DNA from: Holothuria scabra
Taxonomy: Eukaryota; Echinodermata; Holothuroidea; Aspidochirotida; Holothuriidae
Direction of reading: 5' to 3'
DNA length: 64,000 bases
Assembly: GCA_037179385.1 (NCBI GenBank)
Contig: CM074195.1
Span: 28,290,222-28,354,221, forward strand
In this document: positions 45,646 through 57,242 of the stretch, piece after piece
Numbering within the stretch: position 1 is the first letter of the stretch
Layout: each line of letters starts with the position of its first letter
The notes under the pieces: generated by a model
The model's input: only the letters and a program-made list of their open reading frames with translations
The model's database searches: none
Told to the model about the DNA's origin: nothing
Program-made: the position numbers and the translations under genes

Positions 45646-46140
45646 CCGATGTTGATTTATCTGACAAGAATTTACATAAAAGCACTCAAGCGTGGAATTA
45701 TTAGCCTACTTTCATGGTCAAAATATAACTTTTAAGCACTCTGAAGTAAATGTTTATTCATATCCTGACTATTATACATCACAGACGCTGTTAATTAAGT
45801 CAAAGTCACATCAATTGGGGAAAAGAAGGTTATGATGGAAACGGCTCAACATTATTTTTTCCAATACAATCTCATCGTTCAGCATTCTGTCCGCTAGTTC
45901 CCTGTCCCTTTTCCGCTTATTGCATGATGGCATCGTGCAAACGCACTTGACATTTTTATAAAAAAAATCATTTCTCCATCATGGAACATCCTACAGACTT
46001 CATGTTACCACCAAAAATAGCCAAAACATTATTCTATTGAATTTCAATGTTTTTGGAGGGATATGAGGGTGAGATTTTTTCATTGCCACTAAATGTCTGT
46101 TTATATTAAAAAATATGAAAAAATGCTCCAAAAATGCAAA
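45646..46140. repeat. Shared upstream segment of LRR copies, copy 1
   Basis: Matches 61500-62000 nearly throughout and 50550-50680 in part: AAGCGTGGAATTATTAGCCT, GTTTATTCATATCC, GACTATT, CACAGACGCTGTTA, AAGTCACATCAA, GGAAACGGCTC and CATTATTTTT. It is non-coding and lies upstream of the promoter block. Confidence 0.8.
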
Positions 46141-47104
46141 AATGGCCAAAAATTTTCAAAAAATCGAAAAGGATAGGTAGAAGTGGCTCACCCTACTCAG
46201 ATTCTATTTCTAGTTTTGTTACAACCCCTAGAAACAATATTAGGTGTCAAAAGTGGGTAGAGTAGGTCATTTTAGGGATATTTAGCGATATTTGTGTAAA
46301 AAAGGGAATACATGGCCACTCAAACGTGCTTCAAATGTAAACAAAGGATTTTAAATGTAAACAAAGATAAAAAGTGCCATAACTCAGCCACTTTACAACC
46401 GATTTCGAAAAACTTTCTGTCTAATGAAAGAGAAACATGTCGTGAACAGTGTCATGCACAAAAAAATAAAAACTGGTAGTGTTTTTTGAAAAAACGAAGA
46501 AACATACTCAATTTTCACCCAAATTGCATATTTGCATACATAATGAGCTCAAAAAATTCCAAAAATATATACGTCCAAATTTCCTATCTGTGCTCTTTAT
46601 TTGTGTTATAGAGTTTTTACAGTCTAGTAATAAAATATTGAAAATATGCACTCTCATTAAGAAATTTACTGTAAGGGGAATAGAATTCATAGAGCGTTTA
46701 TATGCTCCGACCTCACGAAATGATATATCGACCTTAGGATGTACCTCAAGTCCCGAATTTTGAAAATAATACATTTCGCAGGTTGCAAAATGCATCATAT
46801 CCATCCAGCTCCCATTATTCAAGGCCCTTTGAAATTGAAAATGCTTTCATGCATCTTGAAAGTTTCATGTTTGATTGCTTAGCATGATGCAAAGGAGAAG
46901 GTTTATTAATTATATCACCCAGTAAGTGTAAGTGTGTTAACACATATTTGCAAAAGCGTAGTAACGTTCACAAAACAAAAAAATCCGCAGACTGCTATTT
47001 GAGTATTACAACAATGACATCACAAAGGCAAACTGTTGGCTCTTTACCACGTTAAAAAAGCTCTCCTCTATCATCTGTGCTACATCTAAAAACAAAACCA
47101 TATC
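46141..47104. other. Non-coding, with one segment shared with 50690-50830
   Basis: 46690-46820 (TATGCTCCGACCTCACG, ATATATCGACCTTAGGATGT, GCATCATATCCATC) matches 50705-50820. The rest shows no feature. Short frames here are not supported. Confidence 0.55.
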
Positions 47105-47108
47105 TTAA

Positions 47109-47357
47109 AGGTAAAAAGCAGTCCCCCAAACTTATTTTGAAGTAAAAATAGCATGAATTTTGTCCAATTTCTCTTCAAAGTATCTTTCATTACATTTTAT
47201 GATTGAACTTCTGCATTACGCAAGGTAAACCAACCTGTTATTTCTAGTAAATTTTACATTTGAAGAGGAAAAACATTGTCACGTGTCTCCCAACAGTCAA
47301 TCATGAAACTGGTCATTCTACTACATTACTTCAATTTGGGATGACTGCTCCTGCCCT
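47109..47357. mobile_element. TTAA-type MITE, family 1, copy 1
   Basis: TTAA then AGGTAAAAAGCAGTCCCCC at the left. GGGATGACTGCTCCTGCCCT then TTAA at the right. About 249 bp, no frame. Two further copies lie at 50281-50541 (opposite orientation) and 62678-62924 (same orientation, with shared right flank TGCAGCGGAAATCA). Confidence 0.85.
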
Positions 47358-47361
47358 TTAA

Positions 47362-48168
47362 TGCAGCGGAAATCATTTTAACCTGGAAATCATTCTACGA
47401 AATTGTTTCGTTAAACTGGGACGGACCTCGAAACGTGGGGCGATACGCACTGTTTAACAAGAAATTTCCTAAGTGGCTAACGATAGCCCTACTCCCTAAC
47501 CTAATCCCCTAATCCTAGCAAAAAATTCCATCGATACAATACAATGGCAAGAAAACGTAGTTTTAAGTCCGTCAGAAACAGGGACGGGTGATGTTACATA
47601 CGATAATTGCTTAGCGAAGCTGCATTTTCTGTAAACATTATTCCATCGCAAGTTCCACACGCAGAAGCCACGTCTGTTTGACTTGCTTAAACAAGAGGAG
47701 CGCCACACTAGTATCCTCCTGATGAGTTCATCGAGTCAGGTAAACCGCTGATTGAAGACCAGGAAGTTGCCGATTGACAGAATTTTGGACGACACAACGT
47801 GTCATGCACAAATTTAAATTAAGATCATCCGAAATCATGATCTAAATGATTTAAAATTGCAACCGGGATGACCTGTCCCTTTAATCAAATCTACATTTTA
47901 GGCGTATGTTTGTTTACTTCAAGTTTGTTTTCAAGTTTTCCACAAGTTTAATGTTTCACCCCAACCCTACATTGAGTGAAAACTAACACCAAATGATCTA
48001 TCATCATGGCCTAACGTTGTTATTGGTCACCGTAAAGATGAGGCCGTTAGTCTTGCAACACTGTGGAATTTTGTTACCCGAACAAAATTAGAAAATCATC
48101 CCGTTCCGCAGAATTAACGTTTTCTTCTCGCTTGAAAGACCTCTTTAATGTCTGTTAATTGGAAATAA
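47362..48168. other. Non-coding, partly duplicated at 61065-61180
   Basis: 47440-47545 (AACAAGAAATTTCCTAAGTG, GGCTAACGATAGCC, CCCTAACCTAAT, ATCGATACAATACAATGGC) recurs at 61070-61170. No gene is recognised. Confidence 0.5.
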
Positions 48169-48169
48169 T

Positions 48170-48640
48170 AAATTGAAAAAGGAAAAGCGAAGTGCTGGAA
48201 CAATAGGTTTATATTCGGTGTGAAACTCTGATTGCCCCTTTAAGTCTGCTCGCACTATTCAGTAGTCTCTTTAAGTCTGCTTGCGCGAAAATGTTCAGTG
48301 GTCTGCATTTTGATGAGAAATGTGTGACCAATTTAAGAGCCTGTTGATTTAATTCTTTGTGACGGAATGATTGCACTTTCACGGTTTTGTACAAAATTGT
48401 AATTGTTTAATCTCGACAAAATGACAATTTAACGAATTAGTTCATTTTGACGAAATCGTCCAATTCGTCGAAATGACAATTGTCTTAATTTTGTTTTTGA
48501 TAAGGTTGTTTTAAATTGTCAATGACAATTTTCTGAACTTTGTTATTTCGACATCTCGTCAAAAAACAATTCCTTAAATTAGTTTAAGTGGTTTACATTT
48601 ACAACTTGAAAAACCAGAAACATCAAAATAATTTCTTGCC
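48170..48640. repeat. Shared 3' flank of minus-strand LRR copies, copy 2
   Basis: Same sequence as 43640-44035, in the same position relative to the LRR stop codon. It contains repeated TCGACAAAATGACAATT-type words. Confidence 0.85.
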
Positions 48641-48641
48641 G

Positions 48642-50076
48642 CTAGTTTTGCAACCGATTACCATCACGTTTCCATTCTATCAAAAAATACGTAGCAAAAA
48701 TAACCAAAATCATCAACAGACTGATAATAAGTATTAAACTCAGCGTTGCTTTGCAGTCCAGAAAACCGCCGAAGCTTAGATCAGGTGTTTCTAATAACTG
48801 CTCCTGTGTTGTAAGAGGACTCGTGATATTACATACGATGATTAATCTGGTATCTTTTAGGTCAATTCCATTCATTCCAGGTGGCTTTGAACAACTACCC
48901 GAATATTGAATACTGGTTGATCTCAAAATCCCTCGGTATGTATCAAGCAAATAAAGTCACGCATTAATGGATTCCAACGTAAATCCAAAGTGAAATATTT
49001 TTTCTCGGTTAGGAAACCATTGGGAATCCGAGTGATGCTGTTATTGCTGATATGTAAAATTTTTAAGTTATCATTGCCACTCAAATGAAGTTGTTGTAGA
49101 AAATCAAGATTTGAGAAAGAATCTTTTAAGAAGAAAGTGATCAGGTTGTTATCAAGCCTGATTATATTAAGATGAGGCATGACTGTGAAACAGACTACCG
49201 GAACTGCTTTAAAGTTGTTGTGATTCAAACTCAAGCCCTTAGCTTCAGGAAGTAGAAACGAAAAGTTAGTTGGCACTGCCTGTTTCAACATATTGTTGTC
49301 CAGAAAGATATGTCTGAGATTTGTCAATCCTACGAAAACTTCTAGCGATAAAATTGACAATTTATTACAACAGAATCTAAACGACACGAGAAGGTCATTT
49401 CTTGTCAAAACTGCATCTAGTATAACTGTTGGGAAATTGTTCTCCATGTCCAAGAGTGTTAAATTAAATAGGTTGGCAAATCTCAAAGGATCCAGACTGA
49501 CAAGTTTATTCCCACTTGAGTGTAACGAGTCTAGACGTCGAAGTCCAAAGAAGGCATCCTTGTGAAACTAGCTGATGACATTTCTCGAGAGATAAAGGAA
49601 TTTTAATTTAAAATTATTTTGGAAAGCGTAATATATTGAATCAAATTGTCGCTAAAACTCAAAATTTCGAGGTCACGGAGGAATTGTAGAGCATCAACAA
49701 AGACGTGTTTCAGATTATTTTTTTCCGGATAAAAGTACCTTACCTTCACTTAATTTCTGAAAAACTCCGCATTGAATTCTTCTATGTAATTTTCAGTCAA
49801 CTTAAGAATTTGTAAGTTAGTCAAGTTCCTCAATATTACCATGTATCCTTGACGAAGAGATGTTATGTTCGTCTTTTCAATTATAAGGACTGATGTCGCC
49901 GATGAAAGAGTTACTGTCAGATTATTGATCTCGTTTGCCTCCCCGTTACAGACGACTTTCAAGGTATTAAACCTCCATTTCATACATGTGCATACCTCTG
50001 GACATTCTCCTGCAAGAATTACATCATTATTTAAAGTCAAGAGGATAAAAGTTGTAAAATATGAGATAGATGTCAT
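48642..50076 (-). pseudogene. LRR receptor pseudogene with several independent lesions
   Basis: The ATG at 50076 starts an intact signal peptide and LRRNT cap. At codon 109 TTA (Leu in the intact copy) is TAA. A 7-bp deletion in the LRR that reads QYIPAYAF elsewhere (CCTGCAT missing) shifts the frame. A TAG replaces a codon in the next LRR (ISS to IS-stop). About 40 bp are missing from a late LRR (between SGN and the DNLKIL strand). A 1-bp loss removes both CDC cysteines of the LRRCT cap. The C-terminal cap end, transmembrane helix and tail EWKRDGNRLQN are still readable at 48642-48950. Because the lesions are many and of different kinds, assembly error cannot explain them. This is a true pseudogene, older than 44039-45535. 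Confidence 0.93.
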
Positions 50077-50190
50077 GATGCTGACCGTTCCTGGTCTTCT
50101 GTCAATGTATAAATTTAAACGAATACGGTATTACTGATCGCGATCGTAAAGACAAAGTGTCGATAGTCACATCTATCGCTGTATTTTGAT
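50077..50190 (-). promoter_or_regulatory. Conserved upstream block of the LRR family, copy D
   Basis: Same words as copy C (CCTGGTCTTCTGTCA, GTATAAATTTAAACGAATA, TACTGATCGCGATCGTAAAG, GTGTCGATAGTCACATCTAT) with a 5-bp insertion (CGGTA). It is preserved although the gene below it is dead. Confidence 0.6.
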
Positions 50191-50280
50191 CCCGACGTTA
50201 ATTTATGTGACAAGAATTTACATAAAAACACCAAAGCGTGGAATTATTAGCCTATTTTCATCATCAAAATATAACTTTTA

Positions 50281-50541
50281 GAGGGAAGGAGCAGTCATCC
50301 CAATTTGAAGAAGTGTAGTGGACTGTCCAGTTTTATGATTGACTGTTGGGAGTCATGTGACAATGTTCTCTTCTCTTCCAATGTGAAATTTACCAGAAAT
50401 AACTACTTGGTTTATCTTGAATACACAATCATATAGTCATAAAATGTAATAAAAGTTACGTTTACGTTAAAGTGAAATAAGATGAAATTGTGTTATTTAG
50501 CTTTTTCTTCAAAACAAGTTTTTGGGGACTGCTCTTTACCT
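50281..50541. mobile_element. TTAA-type MITE, family 1, copy 2 (reverse orientation)
   Basis: Starts GAGGGAAGGAGCAGTCATCC after TTTA (one base from TTAA) and ends GGGGACTGCTCTTTACC, with TTAA at 50542-50545. Internal words such as GTCATGTGACAATGTTCTC correspond inversely to GTCACGTGACTCCC in the other copies. Confidence 0.8.
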
Positions 50542-50545
50542 TTAA

Positions 50546-50830
50546 GCAATCTAAAATAAATGTTTATTCATATCCCGACTATTTGCATCACAGATGCTGT
50601 AAATTGCGTCATATCGATTGGGGAGAGAAGTTCATTATGGAAACGGCTCTACATTATTTTTGCAAATACAATCACATCATCCCGTATTATGTCTTAAAAA
50701 AACGCATATATGCTCCAACCTCACGCAATAATATATCGACCTTAGGATGTAACTCAGGTCCAGAATTTTGAAAATCATACATTTTACAGGTTGCAAATTG
50801 CATCATATCCATCGAGCTCCCATCGTCATA
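50546..50830. repeat. Shared upstream segments of LRR copies
   Basis: Joins two pieces that are about 800 bp apart upstream of the copy at 45535: 50550-50680 matches 45736-45885, and 50690-50830 matches 46690-46820. An internal deletion or recombination joined them. Confidence 0.75.
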
Positions 50831-50884
50831 GCTCGTTCCATTGCTGAGATATCACTGTAAACGTAAGTTAGTCAAGAAGATCCT

Positions 50885-52560
50885 AGCCCCCCCTCCCTTC
50901 CCAGATTTTCTTCAGCCGCCCCCCCCCCCCCCGAGTTTTTGCGTCCTAATAAAGTAATTGAGAAAACATAAAATGTTTGAACGGAAATAAACTTTGAAGT
51001 TTTTTTTTTCAAAAACAGTTAATGAATAAAATGTGTAACAATTAAGAAAACATGCATTAATGTGTGTAAAACACATTTTCTGCCCACGTATGAAATCAAG
51101 TAATAACTTCAAAATGCCTACCTTCACTAAATTAGATACCATATATAATCTGCACTGTCGTTTATTGCATGCATCTCATTTTGAAGATGAAACGAACGTC
51201 TCAACGACAAACTCGAATGTGACTTTGTTAGAATAAGACCCTTTCTACCTTTCGGATGGTTGGTTGATTTACTGAAAACAAGCCAACCATATTCTGGAGA
51301 CCATTCTTACACGACCATTCCTATACTTAATCATACACAAAATATGCCGTAAGGATAGGTACTGCCTTCGAATTATTCTTCCCTTCTATACTTAAGAAGT
51401 ATGACTATGTCGTGACTCACTCCTGCCCATGACAAAAGCCACTGTAAAACGATTTTTTTTCGACAAGTCCTCTTTTTACCAGTTGGTTCTGGCGTGCGGA
51501 TTTGTAAAATGTCCACAAGTTCCGGAATTCATGTTTTTCGCACATAATCCCTAGTTCTGCTTTGCGGTTTATATATTTTGAGAGATTTACTCGTAGTGTT
51601 CTAATTTTGACTACTTCATAAACCGACGACTGGACAAATACTGCACCTTTTTGCATCTAAACACCAGTGACAACCGGAAAAGTTGTCTCTTTGGTAGTAT
51701 GTATGTGTAAAATCTCTACATATACTAAAAATGAGTATTTTGAAATTTTTCATGCTAAATCAAAAGGAAAATCCTAAAACGTAGGCCTACAATCAGTTCA
51801 AAGTTTTGCCAAACATAGCACAATTTTTCATCCATAGGAAATTTAACGCAAAGAAAGTTTCTCAAAGGAGGTCACAACTAGGACGGGGTTCTGTCCTTGG
51901 TCGACTTCTTTTCTTAATTTTCATCAATGATATTGATAGTTCTCTTACATGTTGTATAAGTTTGCAGATGATACTAAGCTTTATAGGAAGATAGGCATTT
52001 TGGACGATGCCTTACTGCTGCAGAAAGATCTGGATAGGTTATTTTCTTGGTCTCAGACTTCAAGTTGGCAAATGTCTTTTAAAGCGAATGTTAAGTTCTT
52101 CATTTTGGTCCTAAAAGTTTTACCTATGATTATAACATGAATGGTAGTGTTTTAAGTAATGTCATTTTCGATAAAGATGTGGGTGTTGTATTTACTGGGG
52201 GTTTAAAATCATTAAGGCGGTGTGCAGCCACTGATGCAAAAGCTAATAGAGTGCTTGGATTGATCAAGAGGAATTTCATCAGTTTTAGTAAGGATATCGT
52301 ACTTAATTTGTATAAGGGGTTGGTAAGACCCCACCTTGACTATGCAGCTCAGGCTTGGAGCCCCCTTAAAACACATGGGAAGTGCCGTTTCCGGCCATCT
52401 AGGGGTTTTTAAGGCCCAAAATTTTCTTCCTCGCTCCGCGCCAACTAATGGTGGCGCTCCGCTTAGTTAGTCTTGCCGCGCCTGATCCTCGGAGGTAACA
52501 GACCCCCCCCCCCCACTTGTAAAATAGGCCCCCTAAAAATTTCATCATGGCTGCGCCACT
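50885..52560. mobile_element. Second copy of the nested CAGTGGCGTAGCC element, left end lost
   Basis: Collinear with 53840-55373: a C-rich start then CAGATTTTC, TTTGCGTCCTAATAAAGTAA, GTGTGTAAAACACATTTT, ATGAAATCAAG, GACGACAAACT, CCCTTTCTACCTTTCGGATG, CACTGTAAAACGATTTTTTT, CAGTTCAAAGTTTTGCCAAA and the right end TGGCTGCGCCACTG. A LINE reverse transcriptase fragment (51869-52373) replaces a stretch present in the other copy. No target duplication can be read, because the left terminus is missing. Confidence 0.8.
51869..52373 (+). pseudogene. Non-LTR retrotransposon reverse transcriptase fragment
   Basis: Three frames read in order: RRSQLGRGSVLGRLLFLIFINDID (the P-QG-S-x-LGP-LLF block, with changed residues), KFADDTKLYRKIG (catalytic FADD motif), LLQKDLDRLFSWSQ, SSWQMSFKAN, NGSVLSNVIFDKDVGVVF, then ATDAKANRVLGLIKRNFISFSK and LYKGLVRPHLDYAAQAWSP. 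These are the second half of the reverse transcriptase and its thumb region, as in Jockey/CR1-type LINEs. At least two frameshifts break it, and both the endonuclease and the 3' end are absent. It is inserted in, or captured by, the hAT-like repeat around it. Confidence 0.9.
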
Positions 52561-53760
52561 GCTTGATGCACTATTGGATAATACGTTGCTAATAAACAGT
52601 AACACAATCATAGGCTCGTGAACGAAATATTCCCTCATTTAATTATTACAATTTTCGTTTGTTTTCGTTCCACAACCATTATATTTATATTCGATTTAAG
52701 GCTGTCAGCAATACATACCCGGCCTTAGAGTTTCCAATTTTTCCTTTTTAGAAATATTGAGAACAAATTGTCTCCTTAAGAGTTTTCAGGACAAGAAAAA
52801 TATGACATTCTAAGCATGCAGTAATGAGGCACATGGAGTGTCATTTCCTGCAATGTAGGGGTGTTTTTAGCGAAATTTCCCCTAGCTGCCTAGCGGGACG
52901 CTCCATGTGAACCGATGTTCGCCCTCCGCGTATCACTCTCACCCGTCACTAAAGTTGGCAACGCCCTGAGTAAGGTTAGGTTAGGCGAGGTTTAACACCC
53001 AGTTTCAGACCTATTGGTTGACATCGCCCTGGGTTAAGTTTAAGCATTAATGGCCTCTCATCCTACAAGCTAGTACCGGGCAGGTCGTAGTCTGATGTTA
53101 CCCTGTGTTTAACTATGGATGGAGCTAAAAACAATAGCAATTACCGTTGTCTAGACAAAATAACCCTGTAAACCTGAAAAAACGTACGGTGTTTACCTTA
53201 TTTTTAATGGACTGGTTCGGAAAATTAATCTATTTATTCTGTTCGGAAATTTTATCTAATTAATCACTGAGGATATGGGTGACAACGGGCCCATGATGAC
53301 ATTGTCTTAGTCCTATGTATATAGTAGGCAGCTTCATGATCTTGTAGGCCATATATTAACTTTAGGTTACATTACATGACGTCATAAATTTACGTATTTT
53401 GTATGTAATACATGCACATTGACCTTGAAATACCTTGAAACTGAAAATACACTGAAACTGAAAAATTTGGGGAAAATTTCCGAGCTTTGCCCCCACCCCC
53501 TGGAAAATATCCTAGCTACGCCACTGCCACCACTAGTTTCCGTGAAGGGTATAGAAAAAATTGAAAAATCATGACCTTTGTAGACAGCCGGAAATGGTAT
53601 TTCCTACAGTCCCACTGGCCTGTAAACAGAATTTTAGCAGTCGTTACTTTGAAAAGAAAATTTTAACTGCAATTAAAATGGACGCATTTTAAAATGATAA
53701 AACGTCTATCAGATAACCTTCACCGCTACCATTGGATGAAATGGTAAGTTAAAGGAAGCA
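52561..53760. other. Non-coding, nothing firmly recognised
   Basis: CCCCTGGAAAATATCCTAGC then TACGCCACTG at 53500-53525 is an isolated right end of the CAGTGGCGTAGCC class. No gene is supported. Confidence 0.5.
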
Positions 53761-53818
53761 AATCATATCAGGGGTGGCACCGGGATTTCCCCGACAGGCC
53801 CCGGGGCAAGATCTCCGA

Positions 53819-55373
53819 CAGTGGCGTAGCCACGGGGGGGGGCCTGGGGGCCTAGCCCCCCCCCCCCAGATTTTCGTCAGGCCCCCCCCCCCCAGATTTT
53901 TTGCGTCCTGATAAAGTAATTGAAAAAAATAAAAATAAAAAAATGTGTAAAAATTAAAAAAAAAATAATGGATGAATGTGTGTAAAACACATTTTGTCCA
54001 CACGTATGAAATCAAGCAATAACTTCAAAATGCTTACTTTCACTAAATTAGATACCGTTTGTGATCTGAAATGTAGTTTATTGCATTTCACTTCGAAAAT
54101 GAAACGAAAGTCTCGACGACAAACTTTAATGCGACTTTGTTAGGTTAAGACCCTTTCTCCCTTTCGGATGGCTGATTGATTTACTGAAAATAAGGCAATC
54201 GTACACTGGAGACCACTCTTACACGACCCTTCCTATGCAGATAAAGGTAAGGTACTGCCTTCGGATAATTCTTCCCTTCCATCCTTAACAAGTAGGCCTA
54301 TGTCGTGCCTCACTCCTGCCCATGACAAGTGCCACTGTAAAACGATTTTTTTCGACAAGTCCTCTTTTTAGTAGTAGGCACTGGCGTCCGGGGGATTTGT
54401 AAAATGTCCACAAGGCCCGGATTTCATGTGTTTCCCACATGATCCATACTTCTGCTTTGGGGTTCAATTATTTTGAGGGATTTATTCGTAGTATTTTAAT
54501 TTTGACCACGCAATGTACTGATGAACAAATACTGCACCATTTTGCACATTGTTTCTTTGGTAGTATGTATGTCTCTTGTAAAATCTCTACAAAAACTAAA
54601 AATATTTTATATTTTTCATGCTCCCCAAAAAGGGAAAATCCGAAAACTCAGGCCTATAATCAGTTCAAAGTTTTGCCAAACATAGCACCATTTTGCATCT
54701 AGGAAATCTAACGCAAAGAAAGTTTCTCAGAGGGGGACACAACTACTTTGGGTTTTCCTGTTAAAGGGTGAGGTACTGCCTTAGGTAAGCTGAAATCCAT
54801 TCAAATATTGCCGAATTTGCGGCTGGGTACATCCAGTTTAAAACACGTGGGAAGTGCCGTTTCCGGCCATCTGGAGGGGTTTTAAAGCCCAAATTTTTCT
54901 TGTACGCTCCGCGCCAACTGATGGTGGCGCTCCGCTTAGATTCAAATATTGCCGCAATTGCGATCTATGTGCTTCTGAAGTTTACAATTTTTCCCAAGGG
55001 AAAGGGAGATACCGGCTCCCTTTAGTCTCATCCCCCAGGCCACAGATCAGAAGTGCCCAGTTTTGAGGTCCCTAAAAAGTGTATGTATTACCATTTTTCA
55101 TAGATTGATTTTTTATTCTCATTATTTGAGACGTCGCAGACATGAGATTCGTATTTCAAGGCTGGGTACATCCAGCTTAAAACACATGGGAAGTGCCGTT
55201 TCCGGCCATCTGGAGGGGTTTTAAAGCCCCAAATTTTCTTGTTCGCTCCGCGCCAACCGATGGTGGCGCTCCGCTTAGATAGTCTTGCCGTGCCTGACCC
55301 TCGGAGGTACCAGCCCCCCCCCCCCACTTGTCACCTAGGCCCCCCAAAAAATCCCATCCTGGCTACGCCACTG
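53819..55373. mobile_element. 1.56-kb hAT-like element nested in the outer one, perfect 8-bp duplication
   Basis: Left end CAGTGGCGTAGCCACGGGG, right end CCTGGCTACGCCACTG. ATCTCCGA lies on both sides (53811-53818, 55374-55381) without a mismatch. Removing the element and one ATCTCCGA restores a continuous outer sequence comparable to 40384 onward. C/G runs lie near both ends. It carries no transposase. Inside, a block of about 105 bp (AAGTGCCGTTTCCGGCCATC, GCTCCGCGCCAAC, GGTGGCGCTCCGCTTAGAT) occurs twice, at 54838-54942 and 55168-55282, an internal duplication. Confidence 0.88.
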
Positions 55374-56396
55374 ATCTCCGACAGGGGACTAGCATTTCAA
55401 GGCCCCGACAAAGGCTTTGAATTACCACTGGGGTGACTCAACTTGGCAGATTTTAAAAGGGCGAGTAGTTCGCGAAATTTTTGGCTGTCTATCCGACAAA
55501 TACTTAAAAAGCTTGAGTTTTTTAAACCAAATTTAAAATTTTTGAAAGAAATTTGGCTTTTAATGAGGACCATTAAAAATTTGGGATGTTTATTGAAGAA
55601 TCTGTCTTTCATGTGGGCAAAATCAAAAATGGTATATAGGCGACAACTGAAAATCTTTTGGGTTACGCATTTAATCGTAATAGGCCTACGTATTAAGACC
55701 TCGATGAGACACTAGACGTTTGCCCGCAAATTTTTCAACTTCTTTTAACGAAGAAGATTTGAAAATTAAGAGCTCATTTTATTGGAGATATTTTGGAATT
55801 TAATGGAAGAAACTTTGGTTTTTGGTACGGTTGTAATGAAAAGCGTTTTGTTTAATGGGTTTAATGGAAGAATCTAATCTTCTTATATGCAAAATCAAGA
55901 AGGGGGTAATCTGTAGTTTTTTGGGGGTTACCTAATATCATCATGCACATTAAGGCCCTCGGACCGTATTGGAAAATTTTTCTTCGGATATGGTATCGTC
56001 CCAAGAAAGTTTGACTTCCCATAAATTGACATAGACGTACGTGAGTGTTTCAGTTCGGGAAGGGGCAGAGTTGTCTATTTTTCGAAAAATGTAATTCTGC
56101 CCCCCACCCCCCCCCCAAAAAAAAAGTATCAAGTGCAGAGCACATAAATTTTTGAAAAGCTGAGAACCCCCAACCAGGAATTTCACGGGCTCGTAACTAA
56201 AAGCAAAGCAGTCATTATTTCGAGCTTTCTTTCGCAATTAAATTTTCGCTGCATAATATAGTGCCCCAAAACGAAGAAAAATTTCCAAGCATGCATTGTT
56301 CTGTTAAGCAATCCGTCCGACCGATACACTATATAAGCAGAACGCCACCATTAGTTGGCGCGGGGCGTACAGAAATTGTAACTTAAAGGCATATTT

Positions 56397-56682
56397 TCAT
56401 CATCCCAAACAGTTCCAATTCTCCCAACCTACTTACTTCTAGCCCCTCCCACATTTATCTAAAACTCATCTTTATCCAGACACCATCCTAGTTTATTGCT
56501 TCATGGCTTGTCCCAGTGGCCATACAAGTCCATAAAATGTAATCAAGACACTCTCAGTGCCCATGTTGTGTAATTTAGCTATGATGCATTGTTTGAATGT
56601 GATGCCAATCAAAGAGCTGTACCAATTGAGAGTTTTGATATATGTATACTGAAACTGTAGTTCGGGTGACGAATGACTGCCT
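56397..56682. mobile_element. TTAA-type MITE, family 2, copy 2
   Basis: TTAA (56393-56396) then AGGCATATTTTCATC. The right end is GACTGCCT then TTAA (56683-56686). It shares order and words with 41621-41924 (CCAATTCTCCCAACCT, CCCCTCCCAC, CCAATTGAGAGTTT). It is inserted within the outer hAT-like element. Confidence 0.75.
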
Positions 56683-56833
56683 TTAAAAAGGTCTAAGCTC
56701 CGCGACAGACGGAAATGGCAATTCCCAGACTTGTAACCAACTAGAAATGAAGTAGTTGTTATTTTGAACTTTCCCTTAAGTGAAAGTTTCACTTCAATAG
56801 AAAAACCAAATTATTAAGTGATCAGAAAATTAC

Positions 56834-57242
56834 CTGATAGCAGGTACTGATGCAATCAGATGTAATGTTCTTGTCCCTTTTCGGGTAAAAACTATGCAAC
56901 AAGTCTGAAAACATACAAGTGTTTTCGTCTCTCTTAAGAATCTTCGCTGTATATTCAATTGCAAGGTCTGCTAAATAGATGGGATTTTTTACGTGACTGT
57001 CCGATCTCCAGGTGAAATATGTTACGTTACAAAGTGACTTTAGATGGGAGACATTCTCACACTTCTTTTTATTATTATGCATAGCTGACACGGCCTGGCC
57101 GATTTTCATAACCATTGTTAGAATTCGGCTGTCGGAGCATGCCAGATGACGGACCATTGGACAGTGCATGCACATGAAGAACCTCACGTCCGTTTGTGTA
57201 AGGAAAATTCGGAATTTTGAGTTTCCTTGAAGAAGAAGTCTT
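56834..57242 (-). CDS. Possible Cys-rich exon inside the hAT-like element
   Basis: An open frame of 136 complete codons on the minus strand is bounded by a good acceptor (TTTTGATTTTGCTTACTAG before 57242) and a good donor (CAG|GTAATT after 56834). The frame has 11 cysteines, including CMHC, KKCENVS, SLCNVT, NTCMF and DCISTCYQ, and three N-x-S/T sites. That would suit an extracellular disulfide-rich domain, but I do not recognise a family. Intron phase would be 2 at the acceptor and 0 at the donor. It may be a host gene exon captured by the element, an exon of a gene into which the element inserted, or a chance frame. No neighbouring exon was identified. Confidence 0.3.

Noticed and set aside
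47496..47708. GTGATGTTACATACGATAATTGC near 47590 as a further LRR relic
   Set aside because: It resembles the LRRCT-coding word GTGATATTACATACGGTGAT, but the flanking sequence does not continue the alignment, so chance or a very short fragment is more likely.
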